From positions 7,874,001 to 7,938,000 of the forward strand of contig JBHGNT010000021.1 in NCBI GenBank assembly GCA_043228905.1: a DNA stretch of 64,000 nucleotides. The letters run 5' to 3'. Under the pieces are notes generated by a model. It had not been told where the DNA came from and ran no database searches. It saw only the letters and a program-made list of their open reading frames with translations. A program made the position numbers and the translations under genes. The stretch comes from Azolla caroliniana (taxonomy: Eukaryota > Polypodiophyta). Shown one piece after another: positions 9,712-20,405 of the stretch (the first letter of the stretch is position 1; each line of letters opens with the position of its first letter).

Positions 9712-12700
9712 GTCCAGCCAAAATAGGAGTTGTTTGGTTGGACAGCCCTAGATCTGTGCAGCCCATTAGTGGTTCCATTCCCTCTAAGCAAGTTAGTGAT
9801 GTGTTCGTAGCCCAAGTAATAGTTAGTACTAAAAGTACCCCTCCAATACATGTCCTAGCACTCCTAGATTCCAGAGCTACCTCTTGCTTTATGGATAAGA
9901 AATTTTCTCAAGCTCATAAGATATCCCTAAGAAAACTCCAGTGTCCAGCCTCTGTAGTAGTCATTGATGGACGTCCCATTGCTTCCGGTAATATCATAGA
10001 AGAGTCAGAGCCCATTAATATTGTCCTAGATAACTTAGCATGTGTAGTATCATTTAATATTATTAGTATCCCAGAACATCCTATAGTTTTAGGATTACCG
10101 TGGTTCGAGTTACATAACCCAGACATAGATTGGAGAACAAGAGAAATCCGGTGTGGACAAACCCAAGGGTCAACTCAGAAGATGGCAACCATTTCGCTAC
10201 GTCAGTTGTGTATAGAAGGGCGCAAGGAGGAAATGTTCCTATTTGCAATATCAGTAAACCCCTCTAGCACCACTAAAGAAGAATCCACCGTTCAACTTCC
10301 TGAGAAGTATCGTCATTTCGCCGATGTGTTCGATAAAGTACAAGCCAACACACTTCCTCATCATCGACCGTACGATTGCCCCATCGATTTACAACCAAGA
10401 AAAGAGCCACCATGGGGACCGATCTACAATTTGTCACCAACCGAGCTGGAAGTCCTTCGGGCCTATATAGAGGAGAATTTGGAAAATGGTTTCATTCGGC
10501 ATTCGAAATCTCCAGCCGGCGCACCCATTCTCTTCGTCAAGAAAAAAGATGGATCGCTTCATCTCGTTGTAGATTACCGTGGCTTGAATAAGGTTACAAT
10601 CAGGAAAAGGTATGCTCTTCCCCTTATCTCAAGTCTTTTAGAACGGATCAATGGTGCCAGGTTCTTCACGAAGATCGACTTACGGGGAGCATATAACCTC
10701 GTACAGATCCGACCAGGAGACGAATGGAAGACCGCATTTCGCACCAGATATGGGCACTTCGAGTATACGGTCATGCCGTTCGGCCTCACTAATGCGCGGG
10801 CAATCTTCCAGCACATGGCTAATGATATATTCCGAGATCTATTGGATGATTGTTTGATTATCTATTTGGATGATCTACTGGTTTAATCAAAGAACCAAGA
10901 AGAACATGATTCTCATGTACTATTAGTACTAAAACGACTTTGAGAACATGGTCTGTATGCAAAGTTGGAAAAATGTAGTTTCGGGTGCAACCAAGTGGAA
11001 TTTCTCGGCTACATCATTTCGTTAGAAGGCATCTCCATGGACCTAGCTAAGGTCAGAACGGTGGTAGAATGGAAGACTCCGCGTTCGATGCGGGATGTGC
11101 AATGCTTCCTAGGCTTTGCCAATTTTTACCGGAAGTTCATACAAGATTACTCAAAGATCGTTCTACCTCTCGCACAACTTACCAGGAAGGGACAACCGTT
11201 CATCTTGTCTGAAGAAATGGACATGGCTTTCGAGAGTCTTAAAAAGGCATTTACATCGGCTCCAATTCTAGCTCATGTCGATCCGGAAAAACCATTCATT
11301 ATCGAAGCTGACGCATCGGATTTTGCATTGGGGAGCATTCTGTCACAACAGGGGAATGATGAGAAGCTACATCCTGTGGCTTTTCACTCACGCAAGTTTG
11401 ACGCCACCGAAATCAACTACGAAATTCATGATAAGGAGCTATTGGCAATAGTGGATTCTTTTATGCAATGGAGGCATTTTCTGGAGGGATCCTCTCATCC
11501 AGTCACCGTATTTAGTGACCACAAGAATCTTGCCTACTTTCAGGATGCTCGAGTATTGAATCGACGTTAAGCTCGGTGGGCCCACTTCCTCACGCGTTTC
11601 GACTTCAAAATTACATATCGCCCGGGGAGGCACCAAGGGAAGACAAATGCATTATCACGGCATTCCTATCTAGCACCCCGTCCTGGCGAGCCAACTTTCG
11701 ATAACCAAAAACAAGTCATCTTGGGACCGGCACGACTACAAGCAACACATATCTTTGACATGCCTATGGATTCCCGCGTTATCGATATGATACGTGAAGA
11801 CTTGAAGACAGATGCGTTCGCCCAAGCTATACTAGCACAAATTGATCCCTCGCGAGCGTCATGTTCACAGTCACAACCACCAGGTACGGACTATCGGCAA
11901 TTCAAATACCATGATGGATTACTCTTCTTTAAAGAACTTTTGTATGTTCCTAATGGTTCTTGCCGCCTTCGAGTAGGACAAAACTGTCATGACACATATA
12001 CAGCTGGGCATTTTGGTAGTACTAAAACATTACATTTAGTACAACGATCATTCTGGTGGCCCTGTATGCGACAACTTGTCGAGGATTTTGTTCGGACTTG
12101 TGATACATGTTGCAGAGCGAAAATGCCAAGGCATCATCCATATGGTTTATTAGAACCATTACCAATTCCAAGCAAGCCATGGCAATCCATTGCTCTAGAC
12201 TTCATCACAGATCTTCCAGTCTCTAAGGGGTTCAATGCGATTCTAACGGTGGTCGATCGATATACGAATATGGCTCATTTCTTGCCATGTACTAAGGAGA
12301 TCTCCAGTGAAGATACTGTTGAAATTGTCATACGTGAAGTATGTCGGCATCATGGACTTCCCGATAGTATCATCAGCGACCGTGGACCCCAGTTCGTGTC
12401 AAAATTCTGGAAGCACCTTTTTAACATGCTCAAGGTCACTTGTAACCTCTCCTCCGGCTACCACCCACAAACCGACGGCCAAGTTGAACGAACAAATCAA
12501 ACGCTGGAGCAGTATCTGCAGTGCTTTCTCAGCTATCATCAGGATGACTGGGCAGATATTCTCCACTTCGCCGAATTTGCCTATAACAACTCTATCCACG
12601 CATCCACCAAAGTTACACCATTTTATGCTTATACGGGATGTCACCCCCGGTGGAGTGTACTTGAAACCCTAGAGGTGTCCATAAATCCGTGCGCGAAGGA

Positions 12701-13295
12701 TCGTTTGGAGCGGTTACGCAAGATACAAACGGATTTATCTACTCATCTCCAGCAAGCTCAACAAACACACAAGGTCTACGCGGATCGTCATCGACTTCCA
12801 TCCAGTTTTAATATTGGAGATCGGGTGTGGCTGCTACGACGACACATCAAGACTACTCGCCCATGTGAGAAGTTGGATTATCAGCGATTAGGTCCTTTCC
12901 GTATTATTAGACATATTAATGATGTCGCTTTTCGTCTCGATCTACCTCCTCAACTTCGGATACATCCGGTTTTTCATAGTTCTCTCCTCGAACCCTACCA
13001 CGAGAGCACCATCCTAGGACGTCTTATCCAACCTCCACCCCCGATCGAGCTTGAAGATGGGCCGGAGTACGAGGTTGCCACCATCCTTGATTCCAAGATT
13101 GTTCGCAACAAGCTCTACTATCTAGTCGATTGGCTAGGCTATAGTCCTAGCGAACGTACTTGGGAACTAATCGAGAATGTGATCAATGCTCGTGCTCTTC
13201 TTGAAGACTTCCATCGTCAATATCCACACAAACCGGGTCCTCAATCCAAGACGACTCGTGACACTCGTCGTTTTAAAGGGGGGATAGTGTCATGA
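9705..13295 (+). pseudogene. Pol of chromovirus C: protease, RT, RNase H, integrase, chromodomain
   Basis: One frame with three stops: TAA 10884, TGA 10941 and TAA 11568. The protease reads D-S-R-A near 9866-9877, so the catalytic loop Gly is replaced. Reverse transcriptase holds YLDD at 10863-10874. RNase H (11300-11570) keeps the D, E, D pattern in EADASD, HDKELLAI and FSDHKN. Integrase has an HHCC zinc region (11990-12115) and the catalytic triad in LDFITD, SDRGPQF and GQVERTN. A chromodomain follows at about 13068-13220 (residues 450-500 of the 3' open segment), with the VDWLGY...RTWE core; such domains steer integration to modified histones. The stop codon (13293-13295) lies inside the 3' LTR. 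Confidence 0.93.
13275..13283 (+). other. Polypurine tract of C
   Basis: AAAGGGGGG, four bases before the 3' LTR start at 13288, inside the last codons of Pol. Confidence 0.8.
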
Positions 13296-13729
13296 TATGG
13301 CAAGACTCGAACCCATGACCTTAGGTTATATGGGTTGAGCTCTTGACCATTAGATCATCTATTGTAATACGTAGGATATTATTTTCATTTACATTTTATT
13401 ATAGGAAATTAGTGTATATTCCAAATTTCTTTGGAACATTCTAGAAGCTTCAGGATTACTCCTGAAAACACTATAAAAGAGGGCACTAAGCATTATGTTG
13501 AACCAAATTGGTTCAACGCCAGTCTTAAGCCTTTTAGCCACCATTGTATATTCTCTTCATATAATACATATCTTTCTTATCATCACTCTCTCTCTCTCTC
13601 TCTCTCGATCTCTCTCTTTCTCTCCGTCTCGCTCACTTCTTCCTTCTCTCGAAGAAGTTCTACACCTCTCATAGTACTAATCCTTCGTTTAGTACTAATT
13701 CCTTCTCTGTCTCAGTACTGTTCCTGACA
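13288..13729 (+). repeat. 3' LTR of C
   Basis: 442 bp, about 98.6% identical to 8048-8485, with four extra bases in the CT run. It is followed by the target duplicate CCCAG (13730-13734). Confidence 0.95.
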
Positions 13730-15864
13730 CCCAGTCGGTGAGCGTCTTGTCCTCCATGTAGATAATATCTCGACTCCGGAATACCTTCTTGTCGGCCAGG
13801 TCCCACACTCGGTAGCCGAACTCGTCGTCGTCGTAACCGAGGAATATGCATGGCCAGGTCTTCGGATCTAATTTTCCTCTCCGGTCCTTAGCTACATCCA
13901 CATACACAAGACACCCGAATACCTTTAGATGCCAGTAGGACACTTCCTTACTGGTCCAGAATCTTTGTGGTGTGTCTCCGTCCAAGGGTACTGAGGGTGA
14001 TCTGTTTATCACATATGTCGTCATCAACAGTGCCTCAGCCCAAAACTTCTTGGGTATTTTTGCATGCGCCAGCATATTCCGGACCCTCTCCATTATGGTC
14101 TGGTTCATCTTATCGGCCAGCCCGTTTAGTTCCGGCATCATCGGCACGGTAAATTCGACTCGGATACCCTTCGAGCGGTAGTACTCCTCAAACTGTCCCT
14201 GGTATTCTCCTCCGTTATCTGCTCGAACCGCCTTGAGCTTCCGGTCGGTTTCTCTTTCCACTCTCGCGTGGAGTTCTTTGAGGACGGATAGCACCTGATC
14301 CTTCGTCTTCAACAGTGTGGCCCACAGATTTCGGCTGAGGTCATCTATGAACATCACGAAGTACTACGATCCAGCATGTGACTTCGTGTCCACTTGACAC
14401 ACATCAGTATGCACCAACTCCAGTGGTGTGTTACGTCTCATCAGTGGCCTTGATCAGAAGGAGGTCCGGTTTTGCGTACCAACTAGGCAGTCAGTGCACC
14501 TCTCAAGATGCGCATCCTTCACCGGAATGAGGTTGCACCTGGCACAGTCTCTTGTGCCATAGCTCACTGGCAGTGTCGGAAGCCACGTTCACTTCTTCCG
14601 GGCATAACCGGGCATTCATCAGGTACAACGTGTTGACCTTCCGGGCCCGAGCCACTATCAGGCTCCCTTTGCTTAATTTCATGACTCCGTTCCGGATGTT
14701 ACCCATGTAGCCTTCATCATCTAGCCGACCGGCTGATATCAGGTTTAGTCGAACCTCCAGAACATGTCGGACATCCTTCAGCAGCAGCTTCCATCCGGTT
14801 GGTGTTGTCAACCACACGTCTCCTATGCCGACAATTCGGCATGTACCTTCATTCCCCATCCGGACACATCCGTCATCATTGGCTGAGTAGGATGAGAAGC
14901 ATTTCCGGTCCGGGGTAAGTTGGAACGACGCTCCAGAATCGACAACCCACGTTGTCTCGTCGCCGGCAAGGTTCAACTCACTCTCCTTGGTGATGAGCAT
15001 CAACTCTTCTTCACTTGCCGCTATTGTCGTCATTCCCTTCCGGTCTGGCCCCCTTCGGTCTTTACTGTTCTGGTCCAGTGTCCGCTTCGAATCGGTACCG
15101 TCGGTTTCCTTGTCTTTTCGGAAGTGCCGATAGTTCTTTTGGAAGTAACCCGGCTTGCCGCAATAGAAGCAAGTAGGCCTCCCCCTTGACTTTGACCGTG
15201 TCCCCGACTTTTCCCGGTTTTAGGGGCTACGGTTCCTTTGTCTTCCGCGTTCCGATTCGGTAAGGAGGGCTTTGGAGTCAAAGCTCGTATCCTTATCTTT
15301 CCGACACGCCTCCTCATCTAGCAAGCTCGACTTCACTCTTGCTAGGGATAACCGTTTCCCTTCCGGCCCGGCGTTGCCCAAGGTGACAACCAACGTCTCA
15401 CAGCTATCTGGGAGGGAACCGAGCAGGAGTAGTGCTAGTACCTCATCGGCGAGAGGTACTTCCAATTATGTTGCCTAGTGTATCAGCCCCTGGAAGGCAT
15501 TCATGTGCTCTGCCATGCTGGAGCGATCTTGGTACCGGAGTCTTACTAGCTTCCAAAATACCGAAACCTGATTAACAGCATTTTTGTTTTGAAACATAAT
15601 GTTGATATTCTCCTAGAGCTCATGAGCCTTGCGCTCTTCAATGAAGTTGTTGTATAGACTCATGTCGATGAAGCACCGTATGTACGCAGTTGTCTTCATG
15701 TGCATCACCTCCCATATCGTGGCATCGATTTTGTCCGGTCTCTTGTCCCCGAACTGAACCGGCAACCAAAGATCTTTAACCACAAGCATGTCCCTCATCT
15801 TCGACTTCCACACTGAGTAATTGTAGTCGATGAGCTTGAGCATGCCTCCCAACGAATCGTCCAT
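13730..15864 (-). pseudogene. Copia Gag-protease-integrase of A, broken
   Basis: Gag starts at the ATG at 15862-15864. A TAG replaces the Trp codon in the HELWEK segment (near 15615), and further stops lie near 15470-15480 and 15222. The zinc knuckle near 15130-15170 has its last Cys changed to Tyr. The protease D-S-G-A is intact (near 14935). A deletion of about 39 bp near 14535 removes part of the integrase HHCC region and shifts frame. The integrase core runs 13735-14357 and keeps DNGGEY but reads NGLADKMN where the family has NGLAERMN, so the catalytic Glu is replaced. The frame is cut at 13734 by element C and resumes at 8047. Confidence 0.87.
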
Positions 15865-15880
15865 TTTTCTGTGTCGTTTC

Positions 15881-15892
15881 GCTCTGATACCA
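15881..15892 (-). other. Primer-binding site of A
   Basis: GCTCTGATACCA on + is the exact complement of the initiator tRNA-Met site TGGTATCAGAGC. It lies two bases from the LTR. Confidence 0.92.
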
Positions 15893-15894
15893 CT

Positions 15895-16511
15895 TGCTAG
15901 GATACTTGTCTCCAACTATGCTCGGCCGCAACCGAGACATCGGATCAATCACAGAAAAACAGGGATGTGGAGAGATGTATCTACGCACAAATAGTAAAGA
16001 AGAGAGTGCACAGGATGTTAACGTGGAAAACCCAAATATGAGAAAAAACCACGGCAGCCCTCAGACTGCAAAATATCACTATATCAAGATTACAACAATG
16101 GGGCACAGAGGCAACGACCTCTTGCTCCCTCGCTTCGCCACCAGGTAGTTACAACAGAGGCAACAACCTCTGTATATCTCTCTCTCTACCTCTCCTACAC
16201 ACTGTACAGAAGTTACACACACAAAAAATAACTCTATCATCATCATCATAAATTTGCGCTAGGTCATATTTATACTAATATGACTTTCGGGCTATTTACA
16301 AATATAGCCCCAGTGGGCTCTCTGGAACATATTTACATATATGTCCCTTCCATCCAATGAGAGGTTCTCACCGGGCCTGCAAAATCCGGTTCTCACCGGG
16401 TCTTCCGTTGCCAGGTACTCCACATCTGGTTCTCACCGAGTTTTCCGTTGCCGAGTTGCTCATCAACACTGTTCTTCTCACTTCCCATCTGGAGGGACCT
16501 ATTTCCTAACA
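15895..16511 (-). repeat. 5' LTR of A
   Basis: 617 bp. On the minus strand it starts TGTTAGGAAATAGG and ends ...TAGCA. It is about 95% identical to 5758-6358. It directly abuts the right half of B at 16512. Confidence 0.9.
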
Positions 16512-18430
16512 AAAACCAAACGCTAGCCGGTAACAGGATGACACTCGACGAACCGGCCGGATATGGACAAGAAACCGAACCGACCGAAGAAGAAGAAGAC
16601 ATCGGAACTGGACAAGATCCCGAATTGGATGAGGATGAGGAACAAATGGAGGAACCAGCAGGCAGAAACCAGGGATGGAGATATCCTCTCTGAGAGAGAA
16701 GAGCCCCCCGGAGATTTCCGAATGCAAAGCATGTAGTTGCTAACCGATGAGAAACCGGATATGGACAAGAAACCGAACCGACCGAAGAAGAAGAAGACAT
16801 CGGAACTGGACAAGATCCCGAATCGGATGAGGATGAGGAACAAATGGAGGAACCAGCAGGCAGAAACCAGGGATGGAGATATCCTCTCTGAGAGAGAAGA
16901 GCCCCCCGGAGATTTCCGAATGCAAAGCATGTAGTTGCTAACCGATGAGGGGGAGCCGGAAAGCTTCGATGAAGCAAAGAGAGACACCCACAGCCGCAAG
17001 TGGTTGAGTGCCATGCAGGATGAGATGGATTCCCTGCATGAGAACCACACATATGAACTGATGGAGTTGCCGAAAGGGAAGAGAGAACTCCGGAACAAGT
17101 TGAAGCCGGGAGATGCCAAAAGAAAGGAGTGGATTTCGATGAGATCTTTGCCCTGGTAGTAAAGATGGCATCCATCCGGACGATATTGGGCATAACGGCA
17201 AGCATGGACCTCGAGGTAGAGCAATTGGATGTCAAGACGGCATTCCTACATGGCAACCTCCAAGAAAAGATCTACATGCATTAACCGGAAGGATTTGAAA
17301 GGAAAGGGAAGGAGCACCTGGTGTGCCGGCTGAAGAAGAGGCTATACAGACGAAAGCAAGCTCCCCGGCAATGGTACCGGAAGTTCGACTCCTTCATGAC
17401 CGACCAAGGGTACCACAAGACGCAGGCTGATCATTGCGTGTTTATGAAGAAATTTGATGGAGGAGATTTCCTGATACTCCTCCTGTATGTGGATGATACG
17501 CTGATCATCGGACGAGACCAAGGAAAAATTCGGATGCTGAAGAAGGCTCTGAAACGGACCTTCTCAATGAAAGACTTGGGGCCATCAAGACAGATATTGG
17601 GAATGCACATCATCCGGGACCGGTCGAAGAAGTTGTTGTGGTTGTCACAGGAGAAGTATGTGACAAAGGTGCTTCAACGGTTCAACATGTCAAAGACGAA
17701 AATGGTCGGATCGACACTTTCGGCAAACTGCAAGCTATCCGGAAAACAAAGCCCGAGGACAAAGGTAGAGAAGACAGATATGATGAAGATACTATATGCA
17801 TCTGCTGTCGGGAGCTTGATGTACACGATGGTATGTACCCATCGGGATATCGGATATGCAATCGGAGTGGTGAGCCGGTTCATGAGCAATCCCGGAAGAG
17901 AGCACTGGAATGCGGTCAAGTGGATACTCCAGTATCTGAAAGGCACCTCAAGTATGTGCCTCCGATTTGGCTCCAGAAAACCCCAACTCAATGGTTTCAC
18001 GGATTTAGATATGTCAATTGATGTAGATACTAGCCGGTCGACATCCGGATATGTCATGACTTATGCAGGGGGGTTGTTTCGTGGCAGTCGAGGCTGCAGA
18101 AGACGGTTGCATTGTCAACCACAGAGGTGGAGTACATGGCAATTGTAGAAGCCAGCAAGGAGATAATCTGGATGAAGGACTTCATCAGAGAGCTAGGGAT
18201 CCAACAGGAGGAATACCGGCTCTACTGTGACAGTCAAAGTGCCATCCACCTTGCAAAGAACACGGCCTACCATTCCCAAACGAAACATATCCAGCGGAGG
18301 TACCACTAGATCTGGGAGAAAGTAGAAGATCAAGAGTTCGTGCTGACGAAGATCAACAGGGAGGAGAACGACCGACAAGCTGGACACGTGCCAAGAGCGG
18401 ATCGGGCTGACGAGACATCCCATGCCGAAG
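16512..18430 (+). pseudogene. Copia reverse transcriptase-RNase H of B, broken
   Basis: Starts in the acidic linker after integrase and holds a 198-bp tandem duplication (16555-16950). An AGA-to-TGA stop, a +1 frameshift and further gaps damage 16690-17160. Reverse transcriptase is open from 17321 to 18148 with YVDD at 17486-17497. RNase H follows with a frameshift near 18080-18110 and a stop at 18307. The order and orientation fit the missing 3' half of the element whose 5' half ends at 5757. Confidence 0.85.
16555..16950 (+). repeat. 198-bp tandem duplication in linker of B
   Basis: Two units, 16555-16752 and 16753-16950, start CCGGATATGGACAAGAAACC and are almost identical (one T/C difference seen in ...GAATTGG/GAATCGG). 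The unit is 66 codons long, so the duplication itself keeps frame, but each unit carries the TGA stop and the one-base insertion. Confidence 0.9.
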
Positions 18431-18441
18431 TAAAGGGGGAG
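18431..18441 (+). other. Polypurine tract of B
   Basis: TAAAGGGGGAG, just before the LTR start TGTTGGGAAATC at 18444. Confidence 0.75.
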
Positions 18442-18443
18442 AT

Positions 18444-18977
18444 TGTTGGGAAATCGGTCTCTGCAGATGGGAACCGGTGATGAATAAAGAGGACCCGATG
18501 AGAACCGGAAGACATCCAGAAACCGGAGGAGACCTAGTGAGAACCAGAAGAGAAGACATATCTGTAAATATGTTTTGAGTAAGCTTATTGAGGCTATATT
18601 TGTAAATAGCCCTAACTTCATATAAGTATGAATATGACTTAGGGAAATCACTTTGTATGGTTGTTGTTATTATTTTAATATTGTGATATAGAGAGAGCGA
18701 CAGAGGGAGACAGAGATACAAAGTGAGTGATACTCTGTTGTAACCACCACCTGGCAAAGAAACCTAGCTCGAGGTCGTTGCCTACGAGGCTCTGATTGTA
18801 CCCCTTTCTTCATAGTGATAGTTCGGAGTCTGTGGGCTCCTGTGGTTTTTCCCATTTAGGGTTTTTCACGTAAACATCTTGTGTTCACTCTTTAGTTCCC
18901 ATCTCTGTGTTCTCCATTCTCATAGAAGTATTCAAGATTCGTTTGCGACCGAGCAATATTTCGCGTTTTTCTCATCC
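18444..18977 (+). repeat. 3' LTR of B
   Basis: Begins TGTTGGGAAATCGGTC and carries the family TATA region (AAGTATGAATATGACTTAGGG near 18625). Its last bases (...TTTCTCATCC) run straight into the gag of D at 18978; the expected terminal CA is lost. Confidence 0.85.
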
Positions 18978-19628
18978 TTGGGAACTCTGATACCGGCCTC
19001 TTCCCCGGTTGTGGTCATCTTCCGTGACCAAGGCCTTCGGATCAGTTCCGGACTATCGGTCCTTCCGGAGAGCTTCTTCATCTAGCAAGCTTGATTTTAC
19101 CCTTGCTAGGGACAACTGTTTTCCTTCCGGCCCGGCGTTGCCCAATGTGACAACTAGTGTCTCCCAACTATCTGGGAGGGAACCGAGCAGGAGTAATGCT
19201 AGTACCTCATCGGCAAGAGGTACTTCCAACGAGGTTGCCTGGTGGATCAGTCCCTAGAAAGCATTCATGTGCTCCGCCATACTGGATTCGTCTTGGTACC
19301 GAAGCCTCACTAGCTTCCGGAATACCGAAACCCAATTAATGGCATTCTTGTTCTGGAACATGATGTCGATCTTCTCCCAGAGTTCATGAGCCTTGCTCTC
19401 TTCATTTAAGTTGTTGTACAAGCTCATGTCGATAAAACACCGGATGTATGTCGTCGTCTTCATGTGCATCACCTCCCACACTGTGGCATCGATCTTATCC
19501 GGTCTCTTGTCCCCGAACTGAACCGGCAACCAAAGATCTTTAACCACCAGCATATCCCTCATCTTCAACTTCCACACTGAGTAGTTGGAGCCAGTCAGCT
19601 TGAACATGCCGTCGAACGATTCTTCCAT
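18978..19628 (-). pseudogene. Copia Gag of D, truncated
   Basis: ATG at 19626-19628. The Gag is colinear with that of B, A and J; here the HELWEK Trp is intact (TGG). Stops lie near 19254 (TAG) and 19080 (TAG). It ends before the zinc knuckle. Confidence 0.85.
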
Positions 19629-19642
19629 TTCCTTTGTTGTTC

Positions 19643-19654
19643 ACTCTGATACCA
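19643..19654 (-). other. Primer-binding site of D
   Basis: ACTCTGATACCA on +, 11 of 12 matches to the complement of the initiator tRNA-Met site. Confidence 0.85.
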
Positions 19655-19657
19655 GAT

Positions 19658-20228
19658 TGAGGGGTATGGCACGGAATACTACTCAGACAAAACCGAGTCT
19701 TAGGTCACTTCGTTTAAGGATCAAACACAGAAATGGGAATAGAGATGAATACTTGTACACCAAAAGAAAGTACACGTGATGTTAATGTGGAAAACCCTAA
19801 TAGGGAAAAACCACAGGAGCCCACAGACTCCAAACTATCACTATATGAGAAAGGTGCAATCAGAGACTCGGAGGCAACGACCTCGAGCTCGGTTTCTTCA
19901 CCAAGTGGCAGTTACAACAGAGTATCGCTCTGTATCTCCTCTCTCTCTCTCTCTATCGCTCTCTGTACAACAATTACAACAATATGAACAACCACACTCT
20001 CTCTATCACACTCTGCTAAAGTGATTGCCCTAAGTCATATTTATACTTCTATGAACTTAGGGCTATTTACAAATATAGTCTCAATAGACTTTCTCAAAAC
20101 ATATTTACAGATATGTCTTCTCTTCCGGTTTTCACCGGCTCTCCTCCGGTTTCCAAATCTCTTCTAGTTCTCACCATGTCCTCTTCATTCATCATCGGAT
20201 CCCATCTGGAGGGACTGATTTCCCAACA
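19658..20228 (-). repeat. 5' LTR of D
   Basis: 571 bp. On minus it runs TGTTGGGAAATCAG...CCCCTCA. The TATA box TATAAATATGACTTAGGG is seen on + near 20030-20048. Confidence 0.85.
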
Positions 20229-20405
20229 GAAGTGGTAGTTGAAGGGCCAATTGGTTGGAAAACCATTGACGAACTGGCCAACATGATAATGCTTGGTACC
20301 ACATCAATGATAGGAGAGGCATGCACTAGTTCATATCAAAAGATGTCTTGGTGGTTGTTCGGGTATCACTTTTGTACCATTGCTAATGGGTGGGATCTCT
20401 GCTAA
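20229..20405 (+). other. Unrecognised open fragment next to D
   Basis: 58 codons open from the LTR edge to TAA 20403-20405, with a protein-like composition (ending ...FGYHFCTIANGWDLC) and no match to the transposons in the window. It could be an exon of a host gene interrupted by D, but no splice context or family is recognised. Confidence 0.25.

Larger units (their letters stand above)
8048..13729 (+). mobile_element. Chromodomain Ty3/gypsy element C, complete, TSD CCCAG
   Basis: Both LTRs run TGTCATGA...(T/C)(A/G)ACA and are 438 and 442 bp. They differ at about six bases plus four bases of a CT run. The 5-bp direct repeat CCCAG lies at 8043-8047 and 13730-13734, and removing C restores the coding sequence of A. 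Domain order is Gag, protease, reverse transcriptase, RNase H, integrase, chromodomain. Gag and integrase resemble the Tf1/sushi/Tcn1 branch of chromoviruses. Six in-frame stops make it non-autonomous as it stands. Confidence 0.95.
5758..16511 (-). mobile_element. Copia element A, split by gypsy C
   Basis: Minus-strand element with 5' LTR 15895-16511, perfect initiator-Met primer-binding site 15881-15892, gag to integrase 13735-15864, reverse transcriptase and RNase H 6359-8047, and 3' LTR 5758-6358. Element C sits between residues of the integrase-reverse transcriptase linker. The LTRs differ at about 29 of 598 aligned positions (about 5%). Confidence 0.85.
3134..18977 (+). mobile_element. 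Copia element B, split by A and C
   Basis: The left part is 3134-5757: 5' LTR remnant, primer-binding site, gag, protease and integrase. The right part is 16512-18977: linker, reverse transcriptase, RNase H and 3' LTR. The two parts abut in the same region between integrase and reverse transcriptase, on either side of minus-strand element A. Their LTRs differ by roughly 25 positions in 350, as expected for a pair. No exact target duplication was found; AAAACC occurs at 5724-5729 and 16512-16517 and may be its remains. Confidence 0.65.
18978..20228 (-). mobile_element. Copia fragment D: 5' LTR and partial gag
   Basis: Only the 5' end of a minus-strand copia copy: LTR 19658-20228, primer-binding site and gag to just before the zinc knuckle. 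It is cut at 18978 by the LTR end of B; the rest of D is not seen in the window. Confidence 0.85.

Noticed and set aside
16393-17256. 287-codon minus-strand open frame with an internal repeat
   Set aside because: It is the antisense shadow of the duplicated linker of copia B; the plus strand carries the recognisable RT.
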